From: Membranihabitans marinus
GTDB taxonomy: Bacteria; Bacteroidota; Bacteroidia; Chitinophagales; Saprospiraceae
Length of the DNA stretch: 64,000 nucleotides
Direction of reading: 5' to 3'
Assembly: GCF_021729155.1 (NCBI RefSeq)
Contig: NZ_JAJQYA010000023.1
Coordinates: 1 to 64,000, forward strand
Below are positions 25,679 through 34,399 of this stretch, piece after piece (the first letter of the stretch is position 1; every line of letters begins with the position of its first letter). The notes beneath the pieces were generated by a model. That model ran no database searches, had not been told where the DNA came from, and worked only from the letters and a program-made list of their open reading frames with translations. The position numbers and the translations under genes were made by a program.

Positions 25679-28261
25679 ATGAAAAGATTGTTACTTGTTT
25701 TTGGAATAGTGTGTTTTGGAGCTCTTTGGGCACAGGCACAACAAACTATTCGAGGAAATGTGATGGAAGCAGGTTCAGATGAGCCATTAATAGGAGCTTC
25801 GATTTTGGTCGTAGGTAGCGACCAAGGTACAATTACTGACTTCGATGGTAGCTTTGAGTTGTCGAACATCCCTAACAATGCGACAGAAGTCAAAGTATCT
25901 TACATAGGATTTGAATCAAAAATTGTTAAGATTTCGGGGCAAATGGACTTGGGTGTCATTGAATTGGAACTCAGTGCCATAGGTTTGAAACAGGTAGAGA
26001 TCGTAGCTAGTGTAGCTGTAGACAGAAAAACTCCAGTGGCTGTCTCTACGATTGGACGTACATTTATTGCGGAAAATGCATCTAATCAAGAATATCCTGA
26101 ATTATTAAAATCTACTCCTGGTGTATATGCTACAAAGACAGGGGGTGGATACGGTGATTCGCGGATCAACGTTAGAGGGTTTAACTCCACCAATGTAGCC
26201 GTGACCATCAATGGTGTGCCGGTAAATGATATGGAAAATGGACGAGTATATTGGTCAAACTGGGCTGGTTTAACTGATGTTACTCGATCAATGCAGGTAC
26301 AACGTGGTTTGGGTGCTTCTAAAGTAGCTGTGCCTTCTGTTGGGGGAACGGTCAATATATTGACCAATACCATTGATATGGAAAAAGGAGGTTCTGTATT
26401 TTACGGAATCGGAAACGACAATTATCGTAAAGTATCTTTTGATTATTCCTCTGGTCTAACGGATAACAACTGGGCATTTACAGTCCTCGCTTCCAAAATT
26501 GAAGGTGATGGTTGGGCTGAAGGATTAAACTTCGAAGGATATAATTACTTCTTCAATGTATCTAAAGTAATCAATAAAAAACACACTCTGTCATTGACTG
26601 GATTTGGTGCACCTCAGCGTCATGGTCAGCGTCAGAATCAACAGACTATTCAGTCTTTTAGAAATGCTCCTCAAGGTTTGAAATACAATGCCGACTACGG
26701 TTATCTCAATGGACAGTTGGTCAATGTAGAAGATAACTTCTACCACAAACCACAATTTTCATTGAACCATTATTGGACCATCAACTCTACTTCTGATCTT
26801 TCTACTGCCATATATGCTTCTACCGGTACTGGGGGAGGAGGTGGAACAGCCACCGATGGATCAGTGGGATTCAATGAATTTAGAACTGGCGATCAATATA
26901 GTCCCTATGATTTGGATGCTATAGTAGAAAAAAACCTAACCTCTCAAGATGGTCATGCATTTGCTTATTTAAGAGCGAGTAGAAATGATCACAAATGGTA
27001 TGGTATGTTGAGTACTTATAACAAAAAATTGAGCAACGACTTCAATTTACTTGCCGGATTGGACTTGAGATCTTACAAAGGTATTCACTTCTCAGAAGTA
27101 ACCGATTTGCTCGGTGCAGATTATGCCTTGGATGACAACGATATCAACAATCCCAACAGAAGATTGAAAGTAGGAGATAAAAGAGATTATGCCAATGATG
27201 GTATCGTGTTGTGGGAAGGTGGTTACTTGCAGGGAGAGTATAGCTCAGGTCCCTTGTCTGCCTTTTTATCATTGTCGGCTTCGAATACTTCATACAAAAG
27301 AATCGACTATTACAATTATTTAGATAGTGATCCATTACAGGAGACTGACTTCCAAAATTTCTTTGGTTACCAAATCAAAGGGGGAGCCAACTACAACGTC
27401 AATAAAAATCACAACTTTTTCGCCAACTTAGGTTACTTTGAAAAAGCACCAGATTTTGACGCAGTATTCCAAAACTTTAGAAATGATATCAATGCCGATG
27501 CTGAGAATCAAAAAATATTGAGTTTCGAATTGGGCTATGGTTTCAGAAGCTCGGCATTTAAAGCCAACATCAATGTATATAGAACGACTTGGAACGATAG
27601 AACTTTTACCAAAAGCTTTAATGCTCAAGACGATCCCAACACTGTGATCGACGAGAGTCTAGCAGAATTATTTGCCAATATCCTAGGGGTAAATGCTATT
27701 CACCAAGGCGTTGAGTTAGATTTTGTATATGAGCCAACTACTAGATTTACACTTCGAGGTATGTTGTCAATAGGAGACTGGACATGGGATGAAAATGTGG
27801 ATGGAGTATCCATTATAGATGAGCGTCAGAATGTTGTAGGAACCATTCCTACTTTGTTTATCAAAGGTTTAAAAGTGGGGGATGCCGCACAAACAACGGG
27901 ATCTTTAATCGCAGATTACAGAGTAATCGATGATTTGAAATTGGGGATTACCTATAATTATTACGCCAATTTATATGCCGAATATGATCCAATCGATCGT
28001 ATAAGTGATGAAAACGGTATTGTTCAATCATGGAAGATCCCCGATGTGGGAGTATTCGATGCCAAGGCAGTATTCGATTTCAAAATAGGCACATTGGATG
28101 CATCTTTATATGCCAACGTTAACAATCTCTTCAACGAAGAGTACATAACCGATGCTCAAGATGGTGACGGCGATGGCGATGGAATAGGTGATGCTGCTGG
28201 AGCTAGAGTATTTTACGGATTGGGAAGAACATGGACCACAGGTCTTAAAATAAGATTTTAA
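25679..28261 (+). CDS. TonB-dependent receptor with carboxypeptidase-regulatory domain
   Basis: An 860-residue outer-membrane receptor. The signal peptide (1-~20, ending WAQAQ) is followed by a carboxypeptidase-regulatory-like domain (about 23-95; GNVMEAGSDEPLIGASILV ... TDFDGSFEL). The plug has SRINVRGFNSTNVAVTINGV and GGTVNILT. The beta-barrel ends with the TonB-receptor C-terminal signature (NVNNLFNEEYITDA ... GRTWTTGLKIRF). It lacks the SusC motif and has no SusD partner, so it is more like a siderophore/metal or small-molecule receptor. The substrate is unknown. A lipoprotein gene of unknown family follows at 70 bases and is probably its partner; the operon ends at the terminator at 29519. 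Confidence 0.93.
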   Translation: MKRLLLVFGIVCFGALWAQAQQTIRGNVMEAGSDEPLIGASILVVGSDQGTITDFDGSFELSNIPNNATEVKVSYIGFESKIVKISGQMDLGVIELELSAIGLKQVEIVASVAVDRKTPVAVSTIGRTFIAENASNQEYPELLKSTPGVYATKTGGGYGDSRINVRGFNSTNVAVTINGVPVNDMENGRVYWSNWAGLTDVTRSMQVQRGLGASKVAVPSVGGTVNILTNTIDMEKGGSVFYGIGNDNYRKVSFDYSSGLTDNNWAFTVLASKIEGDGWAEGLNFEGYNYFFNVSKVINKKHTLSLTGFGAPQRHGQRQNQQTIQSFRNAPQGLKYNADYGYLNGQLVNVEDNFYHKPQFSLNHYWTINSTSDLSTAIYASTGTGGGGGTATDGSVGFNEFRTGDQYSPYDLDAIVEKNLTSQDGHAFAYLRASRNDHKWYGMLSTYNKKLSNDFNLLAGLDLRSYKGIHFSEVTDLLGADYALDDNDINNPNRRLKVGDKRDYANDGIVLWEGGYLQGEYSSGPLSAFLSLSASNTSYKRIDYYNYLDSDPLQETDFQNFFGYQIKGGANYNVNKNHNFFANLGYFEKAPDFDAVFQNFRNDINADAENQKILSFELGYGFRSSAFKANINVYRTTWNDRTFTKSFNAQDDPNTVIDESLAELFANILGVNAIHQGVELDFVYEPTTRFTLRGMLSIGDWTWDENVDGVSIIDERQNVVGTIPTLFIKGLKVGDAAQTTGSLIADYRVIDDLKLGITYNYYANLYAEYDPIDRISDENGIVQSWKIPDVGVFDAKAVFDFKIGTLDASLYANVNNLFNEEYITDAQDGDGDGDGIGDAAGARVFYGLGRTWTTGLKIRF

Positions 28262-28330
28262 TATTGACAGAATTGTGTCCCTGAATAAATTAAATATTTA
28301 GAGACAATAAAACTTCAAAAACAATAAAAA

Positions 28331-29482
28331 ATGAAAAATATATATTTGATGTTGTCCGGTTTGGTATTGGTCTTGGGATTGTTCTCCTGTGATTCATTAA
28401 AAGATACCTATGCCGAATTAGATGAAAATTATCAAGACCCCAGTGGGATTCAGGAATTGTCCATTACAATGGGTGATGACGAATACCAATTGTTGGAAGA
28501 TGTAGATGGCGCAGAGAGCATTGCCAATTACAAAAGTTTTTCATCAGAAGATGAAGCAAAAACCTATATTCCATACGTATTGGATTATTTATATCCTCAG
28601 TTGGGCAAAGGAGCTAGTGCTTCGGTAGATTATCATATCTACAGCGCCATTGTATCAAACAATGAATACAGTTTCGAATTAACCGATGCAGATTACCAAG
28701 CCCTTGGTCAAGAAGAGGGAAGTTTGGATAGTCAATGGGATGTGTTTGATGCTGTTGAATACAAATTAGCTAATCCAGAACATTTGGATTTGGTTTCTCT
28801 AGAATACGTATATGATGACGGAACGACGGTAGATACCGTTATCGGAAAAATCGCACGTTACAACGATGATTGGTTATTGGCCGATCAGCCTACATCAGAG
28901 GAATACGCTATGATGGGACAGAGTTTTCCCAATTTTTCGAGCCGAACAACGGCCAAGAGAAATTTGGCGATTTTACTTGACCAAAAGTATCCTTTTGCCT
29001 ATGAAGGCGATGTGAAAGCTGTGGTGTTTACCTATACTTATGTGCCTAGTGGAGGAGATAGAGTGTTTGAAGACTACTTAGCTATATTCGAATTTGATGG
29101 CAGTCAATGGATGGTGATTCCAGATCTTAAAGTGGCAAATTTGAAATTTGGATTCGATGGCAGTCAGTGGGTACCTGACAATACCATAAGATTTACCCTG
29201 TCTTCGGCTGACTTTAGTTTGATAGGAGGAAATCAAGGAGGTGATGCCGGTGAAAGTGCTGGAAATTACGGAAACTTTGATCGACGACCAACCGGATCTG
29301 CTTATTGGAGTGATGAAATGATATTGGCGGGAATCAACTTTTTATTGAATACCAATTATCCTTCTTCCGCAGTGGGTCAAAAATATTTGATTACTTATGC
29401 TATCTACGATGGTGGTGCGGGTACTGAAGATATATACGTGATTAAAGACAGTTCTGGAGAATATATTTATTACGAAGAATAG
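28331..29482 (+). CDS. lipoprotein of unknown family, partner of the TonB receptor
   Basis: A 383-residue lipoprotein: signal peptide with lipobox LFSC, Cys 20. The mature protein is strongly acidic. A short duplicated motif, FDGSQWM and FDGSQWV (about residues 255-280), sits in a beta-rich region. The last third has Gly/Asp-rich loops (GGNQGGDAGESAGNYGNF). It is not SusD: no TPR-like helices or RagB C-terminus. Its position straight behind the receptor gene suggests a surface ligand-binding or accessory role, which is inference. The family was not recognised. Confidence 0.75.
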   Translation: MKNIYLMLSGLVLVLGLFSCDSLKDTYAELDENYQDPSGIQELSITMGDDEYQLLEDVDGAESIANYKSFSSEDEAKTYIPYVLDYLYPQLGKGASASVDYHIYSAIVSNNEYSFELTDADYQALGQEEGSLDSQWDVFDAVEYKLANPEHLDLVSLEYVYDDGTTVDTVIGKIARYNDDWLLADQPTSEEYAMMGQSFPNFSSRTTAKRNLAILLDQKYPFAYEGDVKAVVFTYTYVPSGGDRVFEDYLAIFEFDGSQWMVIPDLKVANLKFGFDGSQWVPDNTIRFTLSSADFSLIGGNQGGDAGESAGNYGNFDRRPTGSAYWSDEMILAGINFLLNTNYPSSAVGQKYLITYAIYDGGAGTEDIYVIKDSSGEYIYYEE

Positions 29483-29518
29483 AACTTTTTTTTAAGAAAA
29501 AATTTAGATATCTTTTGG

Positions 29519-29551
29519 GCAGGTTCTTGTAAACATCAAGGACCTGCTTTT
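29519..29551 (+). terminator. intrinsic terminator
   Basis: GCAGGTTCTTG at 29519-29529 pairs with CAAGGACCTGC at 29537-29547 (one T-G wobble), loop of seven, then TTTT. It closes the receptor/lipoprotein operon just ahead of the patatin gene. Confidence 0.8.
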
Positions 29552-29563
29552 CGTTTATAGAAT

Positions 29564-30424
29564 ATGAGACTACCGAAAGATTTTAAAATAGGCATAACAC
29601 TTTCAGGAGGTGCTTCTTATGGCATCGCCCATATTGGTGTATTGAAGGCTCTCAGAGAATATGGGATAGAGCCTCACTTCATTTATGGCACCAGTGCAGG
29701 AGCCATAGTCAATGTGCTTTATGCCAATGGTGGCAGTATTCGCGATTTAAAACAATTTGCTAGGGAAAGTAAAATTAGCAAGATGGTGCGCTGGACTATT
29801 CCCAGAATGGGTTTTATTCCTCTGGATAGTCTTGAGAAAAGAATAGCAGATGCCTGTGGTTATGAAAACCTAGAAGATTTACCTATATCCAGCCATATCG
29901 GAGTGACGAATCTCGAAACGGGAGAACACGAAACATTATCCACTGGCAATATAGCCAAAGCGGTTACCGCATCATGTGCCATACCGGTCTTCTTTCGACC
30001 TGTAGAAATCAATAATAATCTATATGTAGATGGGGGAGTGTCCAATAATATGCCGGCTCGGTTTCTCAGAGACAGATGTGATTTTGTAATCGGTTCCAAT
30101 GTAGTAGAAGCGGTCACAGTTGAACGCAAAGAATTCAGTTCCTTTAAAAAAATCATGGAGCGAACCCTGACCATATCATTGATTACCAGAACAGGGATTA
30201 ATTATCAAGACTGTGATTTTGTAGTAGAACCTACAGGGATGGCAGCCTATGCCAAATTTGATTTTGGTAAAGTAGATCAAATGATAGAAATGGGGTATCG
30301 AAAAACCATTCACGACTTACCCGTTATTCTAGATAGAATGAGACAGAAAATAGCCATTAAGTACAATGGTTCTATGAAGGAAGAAGATTTCGAAAAATCA
30401 TCTATGTTCGAACTCCCCGCCTAA
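29564..30424 (+). CDS. patatin-like phospholipase
   Basis: A 286-residue serine hydrolase of the patatin family, expected to cleave acyl chains from phospholipids with a Ser-Asp dyad. The oxyanion loop is SGGASYG (14-20) and the nucleophile elbow GTSAG (42-46, Ser 44). The catalytic Asp is in YVDGGVSNNMP (about 157). The short N-terminus has no signal peptide, so it is probably cytoplasmic or membrane-associated, like RssA-type proteins. It starts only 12 bases after the terminator of the previous operon, so its promoter must overlap that region or transcription reads through. Confidence 0.92.
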   Translation: MRLPKDFKIGITLSGGASYGIAHIGVLKALREYGIEPHFIYGTSAGAIVNVLYANGGSIRDLKQFARESKISKMVRWTIPRMGFIPLDSLEKRIADACGYENLEDLPISSHIGVTNLETGEHETLSTGNIAKAVTASCAIPVFFRPVEINNNLYVDGGVSNNMPARFLRDRCDFVIGSNVVEAVTVERKEFSSFKKIMERTLTISLITRTGINYQDCDFVVEPTGMAAYAKFDFGKVDQMIEMGYRKTIHDLPVILDRMRQKIAIKYNGSMKEEDFEKSSMFELPA

Positions 30425-30448
30425 ACGGATTGAAATAGTGCACGGTCT

Positions 30449-30943
30449 TTAATCCAGCGTCACTGAGAAGGTTCTGGCATCATCGAGGTCTACGGCTATA
30501 TTCTCTTTCAGAGTAGTGGCTAGGGACAAACCGACATAGTCCACGTGAATAGGGAATTTTTTATGGGTTCTATCAACGAGAACAGCGGCTTCTAGTTTCT
30601 TTGGCAATATGTCCAATAGTGGTTTGGTGGCATAAAACAATGTTCTACCCGAATTGGCAACATCGTCTACCAAGATCAATCTTTGCCCATGCAACTTTTG
30701 AGCATCGATGGATAGTTTTACCGCTTCATTGACAGGATCTTCAGTATTGACCTGAACATTGACCAAATAAGTCTTCGTCAATTTATAACGATCCATTTCT
30801 TTTTTTATCAATTCCGCAAAACGAAATCCTCTGTTATTTACTCCGATTAAGTAAATTTCTGTGGCCTTCGAATTCCTTTCTAGGATTTCGATTGAGAGGC
30901 GTTTTATTTTTTGTTTTATCTGTTTGTGCTGAATGATTTCCAT
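30449..30943 (-). CDS. phosphoribosyltransferase (PyrR-like)
   Basis: A 164-residue type I phosphoribosyltransferase. The PRPP-binding loop is LVDDVANSGRT (91-101) and the N-terminal pyrophosphate loop lies in LIGVNNRGFRFAEL. The hood and C-terminal LVDRTHKKFPIHVDYVG segment resembles PyrR, which combines uracil phosphoribosyltransferase activity with RNA-binding attenuation. Whether this copy regulates pyr genes or salvages a base cannot be told, since no pyr genes are nearby. It is convergent with the patatin gene (24-base gap) and divergent from the Fe-S gene at 31075. Confidence 0.85.
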   Translation of the reverse strand: MEIIQHKQIKQKIKRLSIEILERNSKATEIYLIGVNNRGFRFAELIKKEMDRYKLTKTYLVNVQVNTEDPVNEAVKLSIDAQKLHGQRLILVDDVANSGRTLFYATKPLLDILPKKLEAAVLVDRTHKKFPIHVDYVGLSLATTLKENIAVDLDDARTFSVTLD

Positions 30944-31074
30944 GATGTAAAAATAAAAATTGGTGGCTCAATCTTATAGTTATTTTATTTAATATTTTAG
31001 GATTCGTTCAAATTTTAAAGTTTTATGATCATCTTTGGAATATTTTCAGGATAAGTTGAACCTATTTTTTTTAT

Positions 31075-32403
31075 ATGAAAGCGGGACAAATTATTTTTAT
31101 AATCATCTTGGCTGTTGTTGCCTACCTAGCTTATAAGAGCTATTCAAAGATTATTTATAATATAAGATTAGGCAAAGCCAATCGGATTGTTGATCGCCCA
31201 AAAGACAGATGGCGAAATGTAATCTTGATCGCCTTAGGTCAGAAAAAAATGTTTAAAAAAGTAGTACCTGCTTTTTTACATCTATTCATTTACTTGGCCT
31301 TTTTGCTCACTCAAGTAGAGTTGATAGAGATTCTATTGGATGGAATATTGGGTAAACACCGTATTTTGGCTCCTGTATTGGGTGGTTTTTATACCTTGGT
31401 GATTGCCACTGTGGAGATACTATCTGTATTGGCACTGGTCGCTACATCGGCCTTCTTAATTAGAAGACTGATTTTGAAAATCCCTCGTTTCTTTCAATCC
31501 GAAATGATAGGTTGGCCCAGCAAAGACGCTATAATTATATTGGGACTTGAAGCGCTATTGTTGTTTGCGATCTTTACCATGAATGGCACCGATGTCCTTC
31601 TGCAAGGTATCATGCCAGAAAAATATCCAGATACAGGCACCCTTCCGGTATCACAGTTTTTGGGGCCTTGGTTGTTTGGCGGAATGGAGACCTCAACACT
31701 GATGTTTTTGGAGCGAATGGCTTGGTGGCTTCATGTACTGGCGGTATTTGGTTTTCTCTTATATTTACCTATTTCCAAACATTTACATATCCTATTGGCC
31801 TTCCCCAATACCTATTTTGCAAAACTTACACCAAAGGGAGAAATGGACAATATGCCCGATGTGATGTCTGAAGTGAAATCCATGTTGGGGCTTACAACCG
31901 ATGATGTAGCTGTAGGAGATGGAGCCATGGATGAACTTCCTGAATTTGGTGCCAAAGATGTGATGGATCTACCGTGGAATCAATTGTTAGCGGCCTATAC
32001 TTGTACGGAATGTGGACGATGCACCAGTCAATGTCCAGCGAATTTGACCGGGAAAAAATTGTCGCCGAGAAAAATAATGATGGATGTCAGAGACCGCGCC
32101 GAAGAGGTGGGGGAACAAATGCGCAAGCGACCAGCAGACAGCGAGGAAGTGTTTGATGACGGACGATCGCTGTTCGATTATATATCACCAGAAGAAATCC
32201 ATGCATGTACTACTTGTAACGCTTGTGTGGAAGCCTGTCCTATAATGATCAATCCATTAGATATTATATTGCAGTTGAGAAGATATGAAATTCTCACCTT
32301 ATCCCAAGGACCTAGCGATTGGGTTCCAATGTTTAATAGCCTTGAAAATACAGGTGCCGTTTGGCAGTTGCCCGAAGAACGCGATGCCTGGATTCGACAA
32401 TAA
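31075..32403 (+). CDS. membrane-anchored 4Fe-4S oxidoreductase (HdrC-like)
   Basis: A 442-residue electron-transfer protein. The first ~235 residues hold about five or six hydrophobic segments resembling a b-type cytochrome/NarI-like membrane anchor. The C-terminal part carries two CxxCxxCxxxCP clusters, Cys 310/313/316/320 and 378/381/384/388, for two [4Fe-4S] centres. Together with the CCG-domain gene 19 bases downstream it resembles HdrC/HdrB or the membrane Fe-S oxidoreductase pairs common in Bacteroidota. Electrons would pass between the quinone pool and an unknown cytoplasmic donor or acceptor. No flavoprotein subunit is adjacent. Confidence 0.88.
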   Translation: MKAGQIIFIIILAVVAYLAYKSYSKIIYNIRLGKANRIVDRPKDRWRNVILIALGQKKMFKKVVPAFLHLFIYLAFLLTQVELIEILLDGILGKHRILAPVLGGFYTLVIATVEILSVLALVATSAFLIRRLILKIPRFFQSEMIGWPSKDAIIILGLEALLLFAIFTMNGTDVLLQGIMPEKYPDTGTLPVSQFLGPWLFGGMETSTLMFLERMAWWLHVLAVFGFLLYLPISKHLHILLAFPNTYFAKLTPKGEMDNMPDVMSEVKSMLGLTTDDVAVGDGAMDELPEFGAKDVMDLPWNQLLAAYTCTECGRCTSQCPANLTGKKLSPRKIMMDVRDRAEEVGEQMRKRPADSEEVFDDGRSLFDYISPEEIHACTTCNACVEACPIMINPLDIILQLRRYEILTLSQGPSDWVPMFNSLENTGAVWQLPEERDAWIRQ

Positions 32404-32422
32404 CCAAAGCGGAGTTAAATAA

Positions 32423-33193
32423 ATGAATATGGAAGTAAAAACAATGGCCGAATTTCAAAGTGAAGGTATCCAACCTGAATTGTTGTTTTGGGTAGGATGT
32501 GCGGGAAGTTTTGATAGTCGAGCTCAGAAGATAAGTAAGAAATTGGTGGAAGTGCTAAATATGGCTAAGATAAGTTTTGCTATTCTAGGTCAAGAAGAAA
32601 GTTGCACCGGAGATCCTGCTCGTAGAGCGGGCAATGAATTTGTCTTCCAAATGTTAGCTCTTCAAAATATTGAAACCCTTAATGCCTATGCGGTAAAGAA
32701 AATTGTGACCACCTGTCCACATTGTTTCAATACATTGAAAAATGAGTATCCAGCCCTAGGGGGAAATTACGAAGTGATTCATCACTCACAATTGTTGAAA
32801 TCCCTCCTAGACGAAGGTCGAATTAAGGTAGAAGGCGATGTTTTCAAAGGGAAAAAAATAACCTATCACGACTCCTGTTATCTCGGTAGAGCCAATGATA
32901 TCTACGAAGCTCCGCGATCCGTTCTTGAACATTTGGACAATGAGATTGTTGAAATGCATAGATCTCGAGCTAATGGGCTCTGTTGCGGTGCCGGAGGAGG
33001 GCAAATGTTCAAAGAAGATGAACCGGGCAACAAAAGAATTAATATTGAAAGAGTGGATGAGGCCGCTAATACTGGTGCCGATATAATTGCGGTTAATTGT
33101 CCTTTCTGTTTGACGATGATGAACGATGGTGTAAAAGAAAAAGACAAAAATATCATGGTATATGATATAAGTGAGTTAATTTTGCAGAAATAA
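32423..33193 (+). CDS. CCG-domain Fe-S protein (HdrB-like)
   Basis: A 256-residue protein of two cysteine-rich CCG domains as in HdrB and GlpC/LutA-type proteins. The cysteine sets are LFWVGCAGSFD with TTCPHCFNTLKNEYP for the first domain. For the second they are YHDSCYLGR, GLCCGAGGGQMF and VNCPFCLTMM. Such domains bind an unusual [4Fe-4S] centre. It is very probably the partner of the membrane Fe-S protein upstream. ATG 32423 was kept as start because related proteins have a short tail before the xTMAE segment; ATG 32444 is a possible alternative. Confidence 0.9.
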   Translation: MNMEVKTMAEFQSEGIQPELLFWVGCAGSFDSRAQKISKKLVEVLNMAKISFAILGQEESCTGDPARRAGNEFVFQMLALQNIETLNAYAVKKIVTTCPHCFNTLKNEYPALGGNYEVIHHSQLLKSLLDEGRIKVEGDVFKGKKITYHDSCYLGRANDIYEAPRSVLEHLDNEIVEMHRSRANGLCCGAGGGQMFKEDEPGNKRINIERVDEAANTGADIIAVNCPFCLTMMNDGVKEKDKNIMVYDISELILQK

Positions 33194-33215
33194 TCCAACT
33201 GAGGTTAAAAATAAT

Positions 33216-33704
33216 ATGGAGACAATAACAGTCGGTTCTTTAAAGGATAGTGCAAGAATATGGATCTATAAGTCAGATCGCGTGCTCAATGACAAAGAAA
33301 TTGAATGTATTAATAGAAAATTAGATTCGTTTCTCGATCAATGGAATACCCACGGTAAAAATCTTGTCGCTGAAGCTTGGGTGGAAGATAATGTTTTTAT
33401 TATCCTTGCCATCGACGAAGATCATCAATCAGCCAGCGGTTGCTCTATCGATCAATCCGTCCACTTTATCAGACAAATTGGAGATAGAATGAACATTGAT
33501 TTCTTCGATAGAATGGTCTTTGTTTATCAAGACGATGAGGCCGAAGTCCATTTTGTCGGTGCTAGAGATCTGTGTAAACTATACGAAAAAGGTATTGTCG
33601 ATGACGATACTTTGTTCTACAATACATTACTGGAAGATAAAGGCAGTTGGAATCAGAAAAAATTGCAACCCCTAGCCAAAAGTTGGCATTCAAAGTTCCT
33701 ATAA
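33216..33704 (+). CDS. conserved Bacteroidota protein of unknown function
   Basis: A 162-residue acidic cytoplasmic protein without recognised domain. Notable features are an N-terminal RIWIYKSDRVL segment, the conserved-looking AEAWVEDNVFIILAIDEDH, a CSIDQSVHFIRQIG stretch, and a C-terminal KGSWNQKKLQPLAKSWHSKFL. Database entries for this kind of protein are often labelled as an ABC-transporter ATPase, but no Walker A or signature motif is present here and that label would be wrong. It lies 22 bases behind the CCG-domain gene and is probably co-transcribed, which makes a role linked to the Fe-S pair possible. Confidence 0.75.
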   Translation: METITVGSLKDSARIWIYKSDRVLNDKEIECINRKLDSFLDQWNTHGKNLVAEAWVEDNVFIILAIDEDHQSASGCSIDQSVHFIRQIGDRMNIDFFDRMVFVYQDDEAEVHFVGARDLCKLYEKGIVDDDTLFYNTLLEDKGSWNQKKLQPLAKSWHSKFL

Positions 33705-33775
33705 AAGGGAATTATTTTCACTTTTAATGTATTGATTTACTAAATCTTTTCTAGCAATATTCAAAAAGTAAATCC

Positions 33776-34243
33776 ATGCTGAAGAAAGTAAAAAAATGGT
33801 TGGGAATAGAAGGCGTCAAAATCAATGTCGTCGTCGATGACGCTATATACTTAAAAGATAAGCAGATTAAAGGTCAATTGGTCTTTGAGAGCAAACAGGA
33901 TAGTGAAATACTTCGTTTGCGGATGCGTCTCATTGAAAAATTTTCTAGAGGCAGAAGACATGAAAAATTAATCGATGAATACGAGTTGGGCCAAATGGCT
34001 ATGGAAAAACACATTTTTGTCGGAGAAGATGAATTGGTCGAATTAGATTTTGTTTTGCCCTTTCAGCCCATTCATTCGGAAATGGACAAATATCAAGATA
34101 AAAATATACTACTTAAGGGCTTGGTTAAGTCGGCTAAATGGGTTCGGGGAGTGAAGTCTATTTATCGAATTGAAGTAGAAGTAGATGTCAAAGGTATGGC
34201 CATCAGTCCATTGGTCAAAAAAGAAATCAAGATCTTGTCTTAG
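33776..34243 (+). CDS. Spo0M-like arrestin-fold protein
   Basis: A 155-residue protein resembling the Spo0M (sporulation-control) family, which has an arrestin-like beta-sandwich. The N-terminal helix (MLKKVKKWLGIEG) and the strand KINVVVDDAIYLKDKQIKGQ are characteristic. Later segments are LRLRMRLIEKF and LDFVLPFQPIHS. Spo0M homologues are widespread in non-sporulating bacteria, where their role is unknown. It is the last gene of a run of four plus-strand genes starting at 31075; the 71-base gap before it leaves its operon membership open. Confidence 0.8.
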   Translation: MLKKVKKWLGIEGVKINVVVDDAIYLKDKQIKGQLVFESKQDSEILRLRMRLIEKFSRGRRHEKLIDEYELGQMAMEKHIFVGEDELVELDFVLPFQPIHSEMDKYQDKNILLKGLVKSAKWVRGVKSIYRIEVEVDVKGMAISPLVKKEIKILS

Positions 34244-34268
34244 CCTCCATCTTAAATCACTGACCATC

Positions 34269-34373
34269 CTAGTATTCGATGGTAAGATTTCTATACTCAC
34301 CAGTGTATTTCTCCATTGTAAATTCATCTGGTAATATTCCAATTTTTGGTTTCGTTTTTTCTGTGGCAACCAT
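34269..34373 (-). CDS. possible small ORF (34 aa)
   Basis: An ATG-to-TAG frame on the minus strand, 26 bases after the stop of the large gene at 34400. The peptide has KTKPKIGILPDEFTMEKYTG and reads like natural protein. Extending to an upstream GTG gives about 41 residues. It may be a small co-transcribed gene or the relic of a larger one. No family is recognised, and the alternative, longer frame overlapping the Spo0M-like gene on this strand is not credible. Confidence 0.25.
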   Translation of the reverse strand: MVATEKTKPKIGILPDEFTMEKYTGEYRNLTIEY

Positions 34374-34399
34374 CTTGCTGAGAATATTGGTCACATTTT

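Noticed and set aside
33216-33704. ABC-transporter ATPase annotation
   Set aside because: The product lacks Walker A, signature and Walker B motifs.
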